64,000 bases of DNA, taken from NCBI RefSeq assembly GCF_041260155.1, contig NC_091940.1:28266151-28330150 (forward strand), written 5' to 3'. Of this stretch, positions 32,550-44,646 are shown one piece after another. Every line of letters starts with the position of its first letter. The first letter of the stretch is position 1. The position numbers and the translations under genes are program-made. The notes beneath the pieces were generated by a model. That model made no database searches and was not told the origin of the DNA. It saw nothing but the letters and a program-made list of their open reading frames with translations. Origin of the DNA: Ptychodera flava (taxonomy: Eukaryota > Hemichordata > Enteropneusta > Ptychoderidae).

Positions 32550-34321
32550 GTAAGCTTTTCAATACACATTCAGATCAAATAATTCTTTGATTGCTTGAAC
32601 ATGTGGCTATGCTAGGCCTTTGCCGCTATTGTCACCTTGACCGCGACAATATATCCCCAGATATCAAGGTTATGTTTACACCGATATACGCTCAACAGGA
32701 AGGTTAGCTAAGGATTCAATATTTGTCGATTTTATCCTAGCTCAATGCATATTTCAGTTTTGTATTAAGTGCTCTGAATGGAAGAAGGCTTTCGTTCACA
32801 ATGACCTTCATATCACACAATCAGCACGACAGAGCGTTGACGTCATCCATTCACCACGGACTGACCTGCAAAACACGTCTCAACTGTTTACATTAGTGTG
32901 AACAGTTTAGGACTAGTTACTATGGAATAGATCCACCTCGTCACCTAGTGATCATTATTACCTCAAATGATCGATATATCTGCTAACATGCTTTCAAATT
33001 GTATCGCTATGAAGTAAATATATCGGCGATTCTGAGCATCGCTATGACCAGGGGTGGACTGTCACAAAGAAAATACATCGGTTAACGAAGGTCGCAGTAC
33101 CCTTTAAGGAGTAGCTATAATTTCTCTGTCGATAATTTTCCCCCCGGGGTGGGGGTGCTCCCATAGAAAAGGTGTACGGGTATGTGCTGCCCGAATGGTC
33201 ACTTTTTCATAGAAAGGTGTACGGGTATGTGCTGCCCGAATGGGTCACTTTTTCATAGAAAAGGTGTACGGGTATATGCTGCCCGAATGGGTCCACTTTT
33301 TCATAGAAAAGGTGTACGGGTATGTGCGCCCGAATGGGTCACTTTTTCATAGAAAAGGTGTACGGGTATATGCTGCCCGAATGGGTCACTTTTTCATAGA
33401 AAAGGTGTACGGGTATGTGCTGCCCGAATGGTCACTTTTTCATAGAAAAGGTGTACGGGTATGTGCTGCCCGAATGGGTCACTTTTTAACGAAAAAATCT
33501 CTAATGCATTTGTCGATTTTTCATCCGAAAAAACTCTAAACATTGATCGATAACAAAGCAAGCGTTCGATGCTTTTCGAAAACCTTCACATCTAACAGAA
33601 TAAAGGTGGAGATTCCAAAAACTTGTCTAAGAAATACCTAACAATGGGTCATATATATGGAATATACATGGGTAGATGTTTTCAACTCGGGCGGCACACC
33701 CCCATATGAAATATTGGGAGTACCCCACCCCAGGGAATTTTCTGTTATTTAGGAAATCAGTACAACGCCAGCGGCAATTCAGGTAATTTTCAGATTCTCA
33801 CTTATAGGTACATATAATGTAACAGATATCACAATATTTTCTTATGATCTTTAATATACAGTTGCAGTTTTCGACTTTTGTCCTCGAGAGTAGTACCACT
33901 GGGGACTATGTCGAGATCTACAATAGCCACCAGTCCCAGAACAGAATTGGGATTTACTACGAAACAACCAGCCCGGGGGTCGTCCAGTCTTCGGGCTCAG
34001 AGCTCCTAGTAACCTTCAACTCGGACTCCTCGGTTAGTGCCCAAGGGTTCCTGGCAAAGTACATGGTGGCGACTCGCGACTACTCGTCCGGCACGGGTAC
34101 TTGTGGAGGCACCTACAGCAATTTTGAATCGGGTGCTTTCACATCCCCGTTCTTTCCGATCGGGTATCTTCCCAGTTTAGATTGCTACTACTCAATATCA
34201 ATGCCAACGGCTGGAAGTAAGATAGAGGTTAGTGTGATATTGTACTGTTTGCTTGCTTGTTTGTTTGTATTTATTTTCTCGGAGTCTGTTATTGGGTCTT
34301 TAGGCCTGTTGACTCGTAAAA

Positions 34322-34384
<63 letters not shown>

Positions 34385-37300
34385 ATCTTATTCATATTGG
34401 TAAACGCTATCAAATTGTGTACATGAAACTATTGTTTTCGTCCAAAATTGAAAATAGATTTTGGTGCCAAGTGCTAGTAATTGTCCATCATCTTTCTGAC
34501 TGAGAGGTATCGGTGGCGTTGCACATAACACAGCGTTCTGTATTTCTTCACTTGTAAAGATTCTTTCAATTTTCATCGTCAGTGATTTTTTTTGAACGTT
34601 AGCCCTTACTGCCCCTGTCATTTAAAAATGAGAATAGATAATGCAAAACAAAATAGTCGTTATTCTCTACATATACTTTAGTTTCAAATGAAATAAAGTA
34701 GTATTAAGTTTTTGACTTTAATTGATTTAATCGTTAATACGAAAATTAAGGTTTTCTATCCTAAGTATGTGCCCCTTCATTATTTTGAGCAACCTTTGCT
34801 ACCACACTAAACTTTATTCTCTGCTTTTAGAAAATATATAGTATGACGGGGTTTGTATGTCATCTATGATTAAAAAATATTGCATTGAAAAGTAGGTGTG
34901 TTGGTTAAGTGCAAAGCTACCCTAATCGTAAACGTATAAGTTGAGCAAACGAAACTTGCGCCTCTATACAATTTCAGGTAGAAATTCTCTATATACTGAC
35001 GGAGGCTTCATACGACTATGTTGAAGTCCACGATGGAAATTCGGCTGACGCCACATCCCTGGGTAAATTTAGTGGGTCTTCTTTGCCAAGCCCTGTTACT
35101 TCAAGCGGCCCCGAGCTCTTTGTTCACTTCCACTCGGACAGTTCAAATAGCGAACAAGGCTTCTATGCCATATACCGACTAGCGTCAACCAAAACATACT
35201 CAGGTAAGCCATCGATTTGAAATCTGTGAAGTTTAAAATACCTTGCGAACTTAATAGAAATGTTGTTCTACGGATCCATATTTTTGGTATAAAAGTTGTT
35301 TTCACAAATCATTCCCCATACTTTTATGACAACGAATACTGCGTAACCGTTCAGTGAAACAAACAATAAATGATATAGATTTCAATGAATTTCTACAACT
35401 TTAAAATGACACGGCTACATTATAATCCTTAATGATTTACATAGAGATTTGCTGCAACCTTCGATGTTTTCATGTATTTTTCTGTCACGGTGTATATTAC
35501 TTTCTCTATTAATTACCCACCATTATGTAATAGCTTTAAGCCAACTTTACCTCGTTGAGACTATACTTGCTGGTATATCTACACTGATATTGGTAACTAA
35601 GCAGTCGATTATCGACAATGTATAGGGATACTATAGTTTATTTTTAAAGTGACTGCCGATAAGTTAAACAATAATGCAGAACAAAAGGTTAAAACATTAA
35701 AGTATAAAGTTGTCTTCCCTTTAGGTATTTCGCGTCTCGAAAATGATAGACTTAACTTTTGCTCAATCTTTCCTCAATGAAAATTTTCAACCATTCTTTT
35801 TCAACATCAAGAGAAAAAAACTGAGGGTCACCCTCCAAATTTTGGTGCTAGAAAAACAATTTACCCAATATATACAGATATTCGAAATTCAAAATGGCCG
35901 ACATCCCAGTGTTATCCCTATGGGGAAGATAAAATTCTCGATTTACACAAAACTAAGCCGGTGAAAAATGTAATTTCTCCAGAAGCTTCAAAATGGGCCC
36001 AACAAGTGGTGGGCCAAACGAATATGGCACGGGTTTCAATTTCCGAATATCTGTCCGAAGGAGTATTATACCTTGAAGGTATACGGCACACTAGTTTTGT
36101 GAATCCAAAGTCTGACTTAAGTGCAACAACTGTGACATTTGAGGCATACTCAGTGTTTGTTTTCAAGTGCAAGACACAGTCTCCTTGATAACGACAATGA
36201 TGTCGACTCACTCATATCAGCGTACAGTGTTGTCAGACCGTTGTGTAAATCAAATAGGCAAACAATTTGGTCAGTGTCAAACGAAATGCTAACTAAAAGT
36301 ACTTTCTGTATCATTTCGCTAAAGCACTAAATCTCACCAAGCATGATTCAACGACAAGAAAACTTACTTATTTTTCTGAATTTGTTGCAGTCTGCAGCGA
36401 CACCTTGGTGGAAGGTTTTGGCGGCATAATCAGATCACACAATTCTTATCCAGATTACTACTCGCGTAATCTTGACTGTCTACTGATGCTGCCAATCAGA
36501 GGAGTATATGATAGAATCTACCTGAAGTTCACGGACATTAACCTATACTCATCAATCTCAGACGGTTAGTTTTGCATCAGGTTTTGTCCAGAGAAGTCTC
36601 TTGCACTATTACCGGCATCTTTTCTGAGTCAATTCAAGCTATTGTGTTTATCGATAGGCTATACAAGCTGTATTACTATGCCTGTCAAATGCTTTTCAAT
36701 GGTAAATGCTGTGGTCGATGACGTATAATTCTATGTGCGACTGTGTTCAATTTAATGTGACATTATTATGTAATGTTTGTTTTAGTGTATGTATTGCAGT
36801 TGATACAAAAAGTTGATATAAAATTCATAAAAAACCGAACGGATTTTCCTAACACAATTGGAACTATTTTTGGATAATTGGATCTTCATATTTTCCAAAT
36901 TTCTCAAAAATCTTAGGTGCCCTATGGCTGAATGTCTCAATATTACAAATTACTCATTAAACAAGTGTGTAAAGTAAAAAGTAAAGCAGATGAGCTTACA
37001 TTTGAAGATTTTAATTACTTCACCATCCAATTATCCCAAATTAGTTCCAATCGTGTTTTCTCCTATATATCTTCAAAAATGTTATCATACTATTTCACGT
37101 TGTGTCAGATTGCAGTGGTTCTGACGTCATCACGGTGACCGATTCCACTGGGGCCGTCGACGAAACTCTCTGCCAAAATGACGATATACGCATCGTCGAC
37201 ATCCCGGCTGACGTCATAAGCTTGAACATAACGTTCGACAGTAGCGGTATCCAAACCACTGCCTACAAGGGTTTCCAGGCGACATTCTCTCTGTACTATC

Positions 37301-40150
37301 AGCCCCTACTCGGTAGGTATAGGCTTAATAGAATGTTGTCCAAACGTTCATATTGATCTCGGGAATAACTTTACATAGACCCTCCAGAAACGAGGGTCTA
37401 TGTTTTTACAATAGACTGAATTGACTCTTCTGCTGTACGCAATTTGGTCAATTACATAATTTGATCAGTGCCCTATGTCGTCTGCAGGTTTGTAAGGACG
37501 CCCTCTGAATCTCGCGAGATCTCGTTATAGGCGGACATTGATCACCGTGCACCGGGACAGATCATTTCACGCGTGAGATCATTTGAAAGTCAAAAACCAC
37601 ATGCTGCCTTATTAACGATAACAAATCAATGCAAGAATTACGAATTCATCCTTTTGAACTCGTTGAAAATGTTTGCTTTTCTTTTGGTTCCCAGACTAAT
37701 GTTTCATAAGTCATCCAAAATTCTTTGAAACGGCTGATCTCTTGCGTGTAACGCAGACAAAGAGAAACACAGATTCTCTTTGCCTGTGCGTGTAATCACT
37801 GTCAGTCTGTACTTTTCTGGTTCTAATTTTTCTTCCACTCATGCGCAGTCTTCTCTTAGAAAGAGGTTCTGGTCACAGATGAAAGACATAACTTCCAGGC
37901 CCTCATCAGCCAATCATCAGCAGCTAACATCTTAATTGCAATCAAACATTATTGAATATTTCGATGTTCTTGTTTGTTGGAAATGCAAACCATTATATAT
38001 ATTTTATCGGTATTTGAGATATTTTATCGCAAATTTTGTCTGACATTATCCATAGTTTGTTCTGGTGACGATTTCTCCTGCACGAACGGAAGATGCATCT
38101 CTATCGCTCTGAGGTGCGATGGATTTGACCACTGCGGAGATAATTCGGATGAAGAGGACTGCCCATCAAGTACGTCTGTTGGCCGTTTCTTGCAAGGTGA
38201 AATGGCTTGTGGCGAAACAGCCAGCCAGATGACACCAGCTTGAAAGAACAAGTCGAAAACCTTCTAGAATCATGACCTGTATGGTCGGTTTCGCTGATCA
38301 TAAGCCCATCTAAACGTGAAAATATGATTATTCATAACACCCCTGGGAATTTGTGATACTTATATTCAGATAATTACGTGAATATTTCCTAAACGGTTGA
38401 ATGCAACTGGCTAATAAGCTATAAAAAACTTAACAAACAAGAAGTAAATTTATTTAAAAATATTAAAAAAATAGTATAACATTCGTAATCAAAGGAGTGC
38501 TTTTGTGAATGTGTTTGCGGGGAAGCTGTTATTGAAAAAAGCACGTGAACAGTACAACTGTCATATCAGTGACCTGCGGTACTAAATAACTTGCTAATAC
38601 TGCGCATGCAAAGATCTAAATGAAGGAGTAATATGTCATTATTTTACATTCTTCAAAATACAACGATATTAATCTGTGTCCGTAAAATTTGATCAAAAGT
38701 ATTTCAGTCGGCGATCATTAATTTCTAATCATTGAGCATGCGTTATTGTAATTGTTTCAGCTTCTCTTGATGTGGAAGTAATAGCCGGAATAGCCGGGGG
38801 TTCATTTGCATTTTTGGTCTTGGCTGCTACCTGTGCATATTGTTGCTGCAAGAAGAAAACATCCTCGGCGCCGTCCTCGTCGATTAAACCCGTTGATACC
38901 GGCATGAAGACAATCGCTACCACGGGCATTGCAACCGGGTAAGAATGGCCTCTAGGGTTTTCAATCATAGAAATGTTCTGCTGTCATGAGCAAAATTTTA
39001 GTGTTTTTCTCGCTTAGACATTCCAGGATGTCCGTCAGAGCATATTACAACATCGATGACACTTGTGAGGAAGAGCAGTGAAATCTGTACCCGTTCGATT
39101 ATCAGTGGGAAGATGAGTGACATTTTATTCGGTGTTGCCTATTACATTGTGCCACTCTGTTGATGGCGAAAATGCAGTGATCCAATTGGTCGAGACATGA
39201 AAATAACAGCGCTATATTCGCGAAATGGCATATAGATGGAACATGTGCGAGCTCTCATGATCAGCGAGAGCACTAGTACTGAAAATCCCCTTTTGAACGT
39301 TTTGCGCCATACTGAATTAAAAATATAATGGCAATAAACCACCTGAGCAGAGGATAGTTAACTCGATTTTGACCAGCTGCAGTTCGCTCTTTATGTGCAT
39401 TTGCTATCGGTCGTGCATATATCTCGTAAAATGGTGAAAATCTCATGGTACACCTATCGTAGGGTGTGGTTTATTGTTGATCGATGAAGGTACCATCGAC
39501 ATTTTCAATACTGTAAACTATTTTAACTAAATACGTCAAATTTTGACACGGGGCAATATTGCTAAATTCATTGCAAGGAAGTCAAAGCATGAATTACAAA
39601 ATTTAGCTCGCAATGGACGACATATTGCCAAATTGATTTAAAAAAAAAACCTCTAACGTCAACTTTGTCTTACTGTTTTGATGTGCTTGCCCATCGGCTA
39701 CAGGGCAAGTTCAGTGTACGTTGTCGCGTTTGTTAAGGTTTTCCAGATAAAGTGAGGCCAGTAAAGACAGCGACTGTTAGACACGCATGCGCAATGATTT
39801 CTCTGTGTCACAGGTCCCATAACCTCGCCACCCTTTCCACTGAATTAAGAATTGAATGTCTATGCCTCTAGCTTCCTGTGGATTTGAAACGCGTGGGAGT
39901 GTACAATGGATTTCAAAGCTTTAGACTTTGTCAATTTTCTTTTGTCAACCAGCTTTCCACTTTCATTTTCCCCTACAATAGGCCGGTTGACCCCACGAAA
40001 GACTTCGTCTCCTACGAAACCGCAGCACGCGGGGAAGTACAGAAACAGCCATTTGGAGGACAGAGCGGACACGATGGCCCTGGCTATGGCTATTACGATC
40101 CGGGCTTCCCGGACGACGGACCCCCTCCACCTCCTGCACCCGTTGACTGA
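32410..40150 (+). CDS. Receptor gene B: CUB x3, LDLa, TM, tyrosine/proline-rich tail (5' exon not found)
   Basis: Eight exons (32410-32549, 33862-34227, 34978-35203, 36391-36564, 37109-37312, 38056-38169, 38761-38938, 39982-40150) join in frame, phases 0,0,1,1,1,1,2, giving 523 residues before TGA. The first begins in phase 1, so an upstream exon ending in phase 1 must supply ATG and signal peptide. A weak candidate is 31424-31457 (MKFVTTNLILAKMLT, then GTATGT). CUB1 and CUB2 have two Cys each plus the DYVE(I/V) acidic calcium-site pattern; CUB3 has four Cys. LDLa contains [16 protein letters not shown]. The helix is [20 protein letters not shown], followed by a CCCKKK membrane-edge cluster. 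The tail has FVSYE and GYGYYD and ends PPPPPAPVD, sharing its terminal PVD and YYD with gene C. It is more similar to C than to A. Confidence 0.85.
33134..33742. mobile_element. 609-bp TIR element containing a minisatellite
   Basis: Left AATTTTCCCCCCGGGGTGGG with GCTCCCATA is mirrored on the right by GGGAGTACCCCACCCCAGGG with GAATTTTC, and the inverted repeat extends inward through GTGCTGCCCGA. It lies in the first identified intron of gene B. Confidence 0.72.
33168..33487 (+). repeat. Minisatellite, about 47-bp unit, 7 copies
   Basis: Seven copies of a unit containing GGTGTACGGGTATGTGCTGC and CGAATGGGTCACTTTTTCAT. The unit equals part of the left terminal repeat of the surrounding element, so it expanded after or during insertion. 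Confidence 0.9.
33862..34227 (+). CDS. Gene B, fused exon: CUB1 C half plus CUB2 N half
   Basis: 122 codons in phase 0 on both sides, between TTAATATACAG and GTTAGT. Begins [17 protein letters not shown] and ends with [17 protein letters not shown] and DCYYSI of the next CUB. Confidence 0.85.
34318..34386 (+). repeat. (AAAT)n microsatellite
   Basis: About 17 tetranucleotides in a gene B intron. Confidence 0.95.
34978..35203 (+). CDS. Gene B, CUB2 C half exon
   Basis: Acceptor CAATTTCAG, donor GTAAGC. Contains [10 protein letters not shown] and [16 protein letters not shown]. Confidence 0.85.
35724..36072. mobile_element. MITE, family C copy (diverged)
   Basis: Begins GGTATTTCGCGTCTCGAAAA and ends GGAGTATTATACC, similar in length and interior to 54291-54627 and 61431-61805 (shared GGTCACC..CAAATTTTGG, ACAATTTACC, AAAATGGCCG). 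It lies in a gene B intron. Confidence 0.65.
36391..36564 (+). CDS. Gene B, CUB3 N half exon
   Basis: Acceptor TTTGTTGCAG, donor GTTAGT. Contains [17 protein letters not shown] and LDCLLMLP. Confidence 0.85.
36851..37057. mobile_element. MITE, family B copy 3 (opposite orientation)
   Basis: Ends AACACAATTGGAACTATTTT and AAATTAGTTCCAATCGTGTTT, with an interior that is the reverse complement of copies 1 and 2. It ends only about 50 bases before the CUB3 C-half exon of gene B. Confidence 0.8.
37109..37312 (+). CDS. Gene B, CUB3 C half exon
   Basis: Acceptor GTTGTGTCAG, donor GTAGGT. Contains [19 protein letters not shown] and [11 protein letters not shown]. Confidence 0.85.
37374..37402. repeat. 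Short perfect hairpin
   Basis: CATAGACCCTC and GAGGGTCTATG flank a seven-base loop in a gene B intron. The core resembles the centre of the palindrome at 46799-47267. Confidence 0.6.
38056..38169 (+). CDS. Gene B, LDLa exon
   Basis: Acceptor ATCCATAG, donor GTACGT. Six Cys and the SDE calcium motif are intact. Confidence 0.87.
38761..38938 (+). CDS. Gene B, transmembrane exon
   Basis: Acceptor ATTGTTTCAG, donor GTAAGA in phase 2. This is the exon whose relic lies inverted at 15027-15175. Confidence 0.85.
39982..40150 (+). CDS. Gene B, last exon (cytoplasmic tail)
   Basis: Acceptor CCCTACAATAG. 55 residues starting (G)[12 protein letters not shown] and ending in PVD before TGA. Conserved with the last exon of gene C, which is the same length. 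Confidence 0.85.
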
Positions 40151-42490
40151 TGCTACCATATACATAAATCCGTTTCCATTTTTGCTTTTTGCACATCATC
40201 AGTTAGGAGTAAATGAGCACAAACATGGCCGATGCTTTTGGATTATGTTATAGTGAACATGAACTTGAAAGAGAATGGAAGACTATTGGGGTTATGGATA
40301 TTTCAAGTTAAAATGTATTTTTAGAAGTTCTATATTTTTCGACTTTTTCATTTTTTTGTGACAAATTCTCTATAAAAATCTATTTTGGAAGCTTGTATAT
40401 TGTCCCGGTGACCTTTCCAAACTATTTTTCGTCATGATCACAGTATCTTGTTGATTTATTCATATTTGGCAAAGCTATTTATAAGACTATATTTATAGAA
40501 GTTCTATTTGTTTGGGATTTAAAAAATTAGTTGCTTTGCTTTATAGATTCAGTAGAATGATTCTGAATAGACTCAATCAGACAAATTTCAAACAGTACAT
40601 TTCTGAAAATAGACTTCAAAAATATAAAAAAATCGAAAAACAAGTTTCTGAAAAATATGTGAAACATATGAAACAACCCAAGATCTGTAAAAGAGAGTAA
40701 TTTTTTTACGGTTATGCAATGTTTCTACCACAAATTTTGCGTAAATCTGAAAAAATGAAAGTGAATGGCATCCCAGTAGCTTTAATTTGTGAGATTCATC
40801 CTGTGAATACATCATGGCGTATGACTTTTCTAGTGTTTGTATTTATTTACGAGTAAAAGTCTGGGTACACCTGCAAAGTTCGTTGGCCCATTTTCATTAT
40901 GAAAAAAAATTGGTAATTTTAGGGACTTCCTTCAGGCTTTTTGAAACAACGGAACCGCTTAGGATTGTGCCAATTTGTAAAGTTGTCCGATGTGAGCCCG
41001 GAGTTCTTCAGTCTTATGCTATAGGTATTTATGCTGGAATTGTTTATTCTTTTGATATTTAAAATTCCACATTAGACAAACGAGCATCAACTCGTGCAAG
41101 TGATTCGTTACCGATTCCGTATAACGGCATGAACATTCTGCAGTAGATTTTGTCTGAATTTGTGGGGAGAAGGATCGGTTCCAATCGTTTAAAAAGATAG
41201 TGAAGGCCAAACTTCATGCTATTCCAACTTTTTTCCAACATAACTTTACTAGAATATGTAAGAGTCCGTATTTACTCCCAACAGCATGTTGAAATACCCA
41301 ATGCAAGTACTCGACTTTTCAATTCAGTCTCTATATCTGTCAGGTGCACTTTTCTCGTTGACAACGAAGTTTCTGTGTGGACTTATTTTCAGTTCTCATA
41401 ATTACAATGCATCTCACACTTACTCTGGCAAGCAAATGATGCCGGTGTTGACACGCCAAACAATAGATGTTGCTTGCTTTGTACCAAATACGACAAAAAG
41501 GTCAGTCAATGCATTGGCAAATACTGCGACAACAAGTGCGGTCAAAGGTTAAATTCACTCGGAATAAAACATGAACATGTGCTTTGTGAATGAGACCACG
41601 TCCTGCCACTTGAGTGGTTTGGTTGTGGGCGCTGAAATAACTTGCGTCAAAATGCACTTTGATCATAATAGTGAAATCGACAGAGGAGTCATTTTATGTG
41701 ATTGCTGAGCAGATATTTATGAACCCCAACCATCAGCATCACTGTCTCATTGGTTGTTAATGTTACTTGAAATATTGAGATAAAAGTAATCCATATCGGA
41801 CTAGATTTTAAATACAATTAGGTCGAAGTGCTTATGTGGCAATGCTTATACAATATGAAACACTCATGGCGGGCGACTATTTCCAGCAGTGATAGAGTTG
41901 TCCTGTGCAATAACTTATGTAATATGATAACGTGACATGTGACTCTTCTATTTACTCCATGGAGAATCCTTTTACTTCCATCACTTGTTTACATTTGACG
42001 GCTTTATTAGTGCTGCCATCAGAGTGACACTGAAGCTGTACCTCATATTGCAAAAATGAATATAAAAATACTCAGTGTTTCATCTCAAACGACAAAATTG
42101 TCTGTCCCGTACAAATGGATATTCAGAAGAAATATTGACATCCGTCCACTTTATATTATAGTTTTATATGACGTGTAAATGTAATTGTACATATGGAAAT
42201 ATAAAGTTCAGCAAGCGCCATTACATAGTAAAAGTTGTGTCATGTGGTTTCTTAGCAAGTATATTATGTGTGACTGATTTCATCATAGTATCAATACATA
42301 TGTATACCAATACTTGTGCATGTTAATATATATACGTGTGTATGCTGTTGATGTGCAGCTGGCTCGGAAGCTGACCTTTCACCTATTATCTGATTGGTCG
42401 ATTGTCACTATTCACAATTAATAGTCTTTTGTGTTAATTCAATGATAACGGTAAGATTCAGCCAACCAATTGGATAACAGCTTTCGAGAT
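40151..42490. other. 3' flank of gene B, no gene recognised
   Basis: A+T-rich. Short frames (for example 40512-40700, Lys-rich) show no family resemblance. An AATAAA at 41563-41568 is one of several possible poly(A) signals. Confidence 0.45.
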
Positions 42491-42496
42491 TGTACG

Positions 42497-42575
42497 TATG
42501 TGTGTGTGTGTGTCTGTGTGTGTGTGTCTGTGTGTGTGTTGCTGTGGTGTGTGGGTGTGATTGTGTGTGTGACAC
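42497..42575 (+). repeat. Imperfect (TG)n microsatellite
   Basis: TG-rich tract interrupted by TCTG and GCTG. Confidence 0.85.
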
Positions 42576-43312
42576 TACGTGTGTGAATAATTTCCCTTTG
42601 AAAATTCAACATTCCCTGACTACTTGATATCTCCGAAAGAAATGATCCTAAAAGTAGGACAGCCATACAATGCAGAGTCACTCTTGTCAAGCTTCACAGC
42701 AGTACACAATACACATACCGATGCTAAACAAAGGCTATACAGTGTATACAGTGTATGACAATGCCGAGCCCATGTAAATGAAAGACTTAGGCATTCCTAG
42801 CATTAAATAGGGACCGATGTAGTCCCCGCCGGTCATCCACCCTATCGTACAATATCTTGTTGGTTAGACGAGTTCAATGCATTTCTAGTCTCCTTTTTAT
42901 TAGTTAAAAAATATTGCCCTTTTGCCAGTGAAACCTGCCGCCTGTTAAATAAAACTAAATCGTCCAGAGTCTGTAGGTCACCACCGTTGTTGCAACACAA
43001 TCAAGTGTTCTGTCCGGGACAGCAACTTTATTTGCAGTCGTTTTGTGCTGCTCCAAGTTTATTGCTGAGGATAAACTAACCGCCATATTGCGATCAGTCC
43101 TACGGGAATTAAGCCGACTTGAGAATCGTTCTAGAACCTGTTCCTACTATTTGATTTCTCATTGGAACCTACAAAAGCGTTGCTTTACGTGAAAATATGA
43201 ATCCCTGGAGAGGTGCGCGTTCTACACTTTAGAACAAGCCACTCCGGTTCCGTATGTGCCATGCGCAGACGAGGTACGATCATCATTCATTCAGTGTTAC
43301 GACATCGACATA

Positions 43313-43505
43313 TTAAAGGTATACTGTCACCTGTTCCAATTTTGCCACAGTTACCATGGAAAGAGAAAATCTAACCAATCACAGATTTTAAGCGGGTGGC
43401 CGCTTTATAAAAGCAGCGCCCTCACATGGACATCTGTAATACCAAGGAACGCCCCTTTGACCATATATGGGTATATTTAGATTACACGTGACTGTATACC
43501 TTTAA
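43313..43505. mobile_element. MITE, family A copy 2
   Basis: 193 bp, ends TTAAAGGTATACTGTCACCT and GTGACTGTATACCTTTAA, about 85-90% similar by eye to 12711-12899. Inserted within the long repeat. Confidence 0.83.
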
Positions 43506-44518
43506 GCGCTGTCAGCTGACCTCATCTGCCCTAAAGTTAAACAAAGCTTAGACAGTGACTGCTGCGTCTCAAACGATTTAATACTGTACATCCCGAAGAC
43601 AGGGTCGGTGTTTACATTTCTGAATTTATTGGCAAGGCGCCGTGAACTTTGTGACGAATATCCTTGACATCAAACTGCTGACTTTGAGCTGAACTGGATG
43701 AAGTAAAGAAAGTTTTAAAGGAATCGGAAGAACAGTTTTTCGACTTTTCCTTTATATTAGTGATCGGAATTGCCTGAAAAGTTTTTTCTTATTCAACTTT
43801 TTGTACCACTCATCAAATGCTTTTTTATCGGGATGAAGGGGTAAGGACGCACACGCAGTGTTTTCTCTGCATTGGTCAATTTTTATTATTTAATTTTTTT
43901 TATTCATCTCCTTTTACTTTTTCGTTTTACTTTTCAGCTTGATCTATTTTGTGAATAAAGAATTTTTTCTGTTTCCATGTGTCTTTATTCCTTAAGGCTA
44001 GCTGTCTCCCTTAGGTGCGTAAAGCTGTGCGCTGATTGTCCTTTTGACCTACTTTTGACCTGAATTAAAAGGAGGGGATCGTCGGAACTGCGCATGTGCA
44101 ACTTTCTTATTTACAAACAATGTATTTCATGCATGATATGTAGATGAATCACATCAACATAGTTGCAACATATAATCTTTTAGGATATTCAATGTTAACA
44201 AACCCGTTTTATCTTTCATCATTCGCCAACGTACCCTAGCTAGATACAGTGTTCACATCGGTCGTAGGGGTCCCTGGTAACCCTTGAGCAGAGTTCCGAC
44301 AACCCGCCCTTCCTTTAATTGTTGTAGATTTTTAACGCCCTCAACGGCCAACTTTTTCCCTCTGGCTGTACAGTCAAAACAGGTATATCTTAATTTGGCC
44401 GTTGAGGGCCGCTGAGAGCGTATAGTTTGCAACAAAAATCAAGAAGCAATGTAGACTTTTCTCCTATTTGAAACACCATTGTATGCATTCTAATTCGTAT
44501 CTATCAAAACGATGGTTC

Positions 44519-44522
<4 letters not shown>

Positions 44523-44551
<29 letters not shown>

Positions 44552-44614
44552 TGTATGTATGTATGTATGTATGTATGTATGTATGTATGTATGTATGTAT
44601 GTATGTATGTATGT

Positions 44615-44638
<24 letters not shown>
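44523..44638 (+). repeat. (ATGT)n followed by (TA)n
   Basis: About 23 ATGT units run directly into about 13 TA units. A 36-base tandem duplicate (ATTCATTGATTATTTAAAAT) follows at about 44647-44718. Confidence 0.95.

Positions 44639-44646
<8 letters not shown>

Noticed and set aside
33240-33539. Repetitive frame ([10 protein letters not shown] units)
   Set aside because: Produced by the 47-bp minisatellite.
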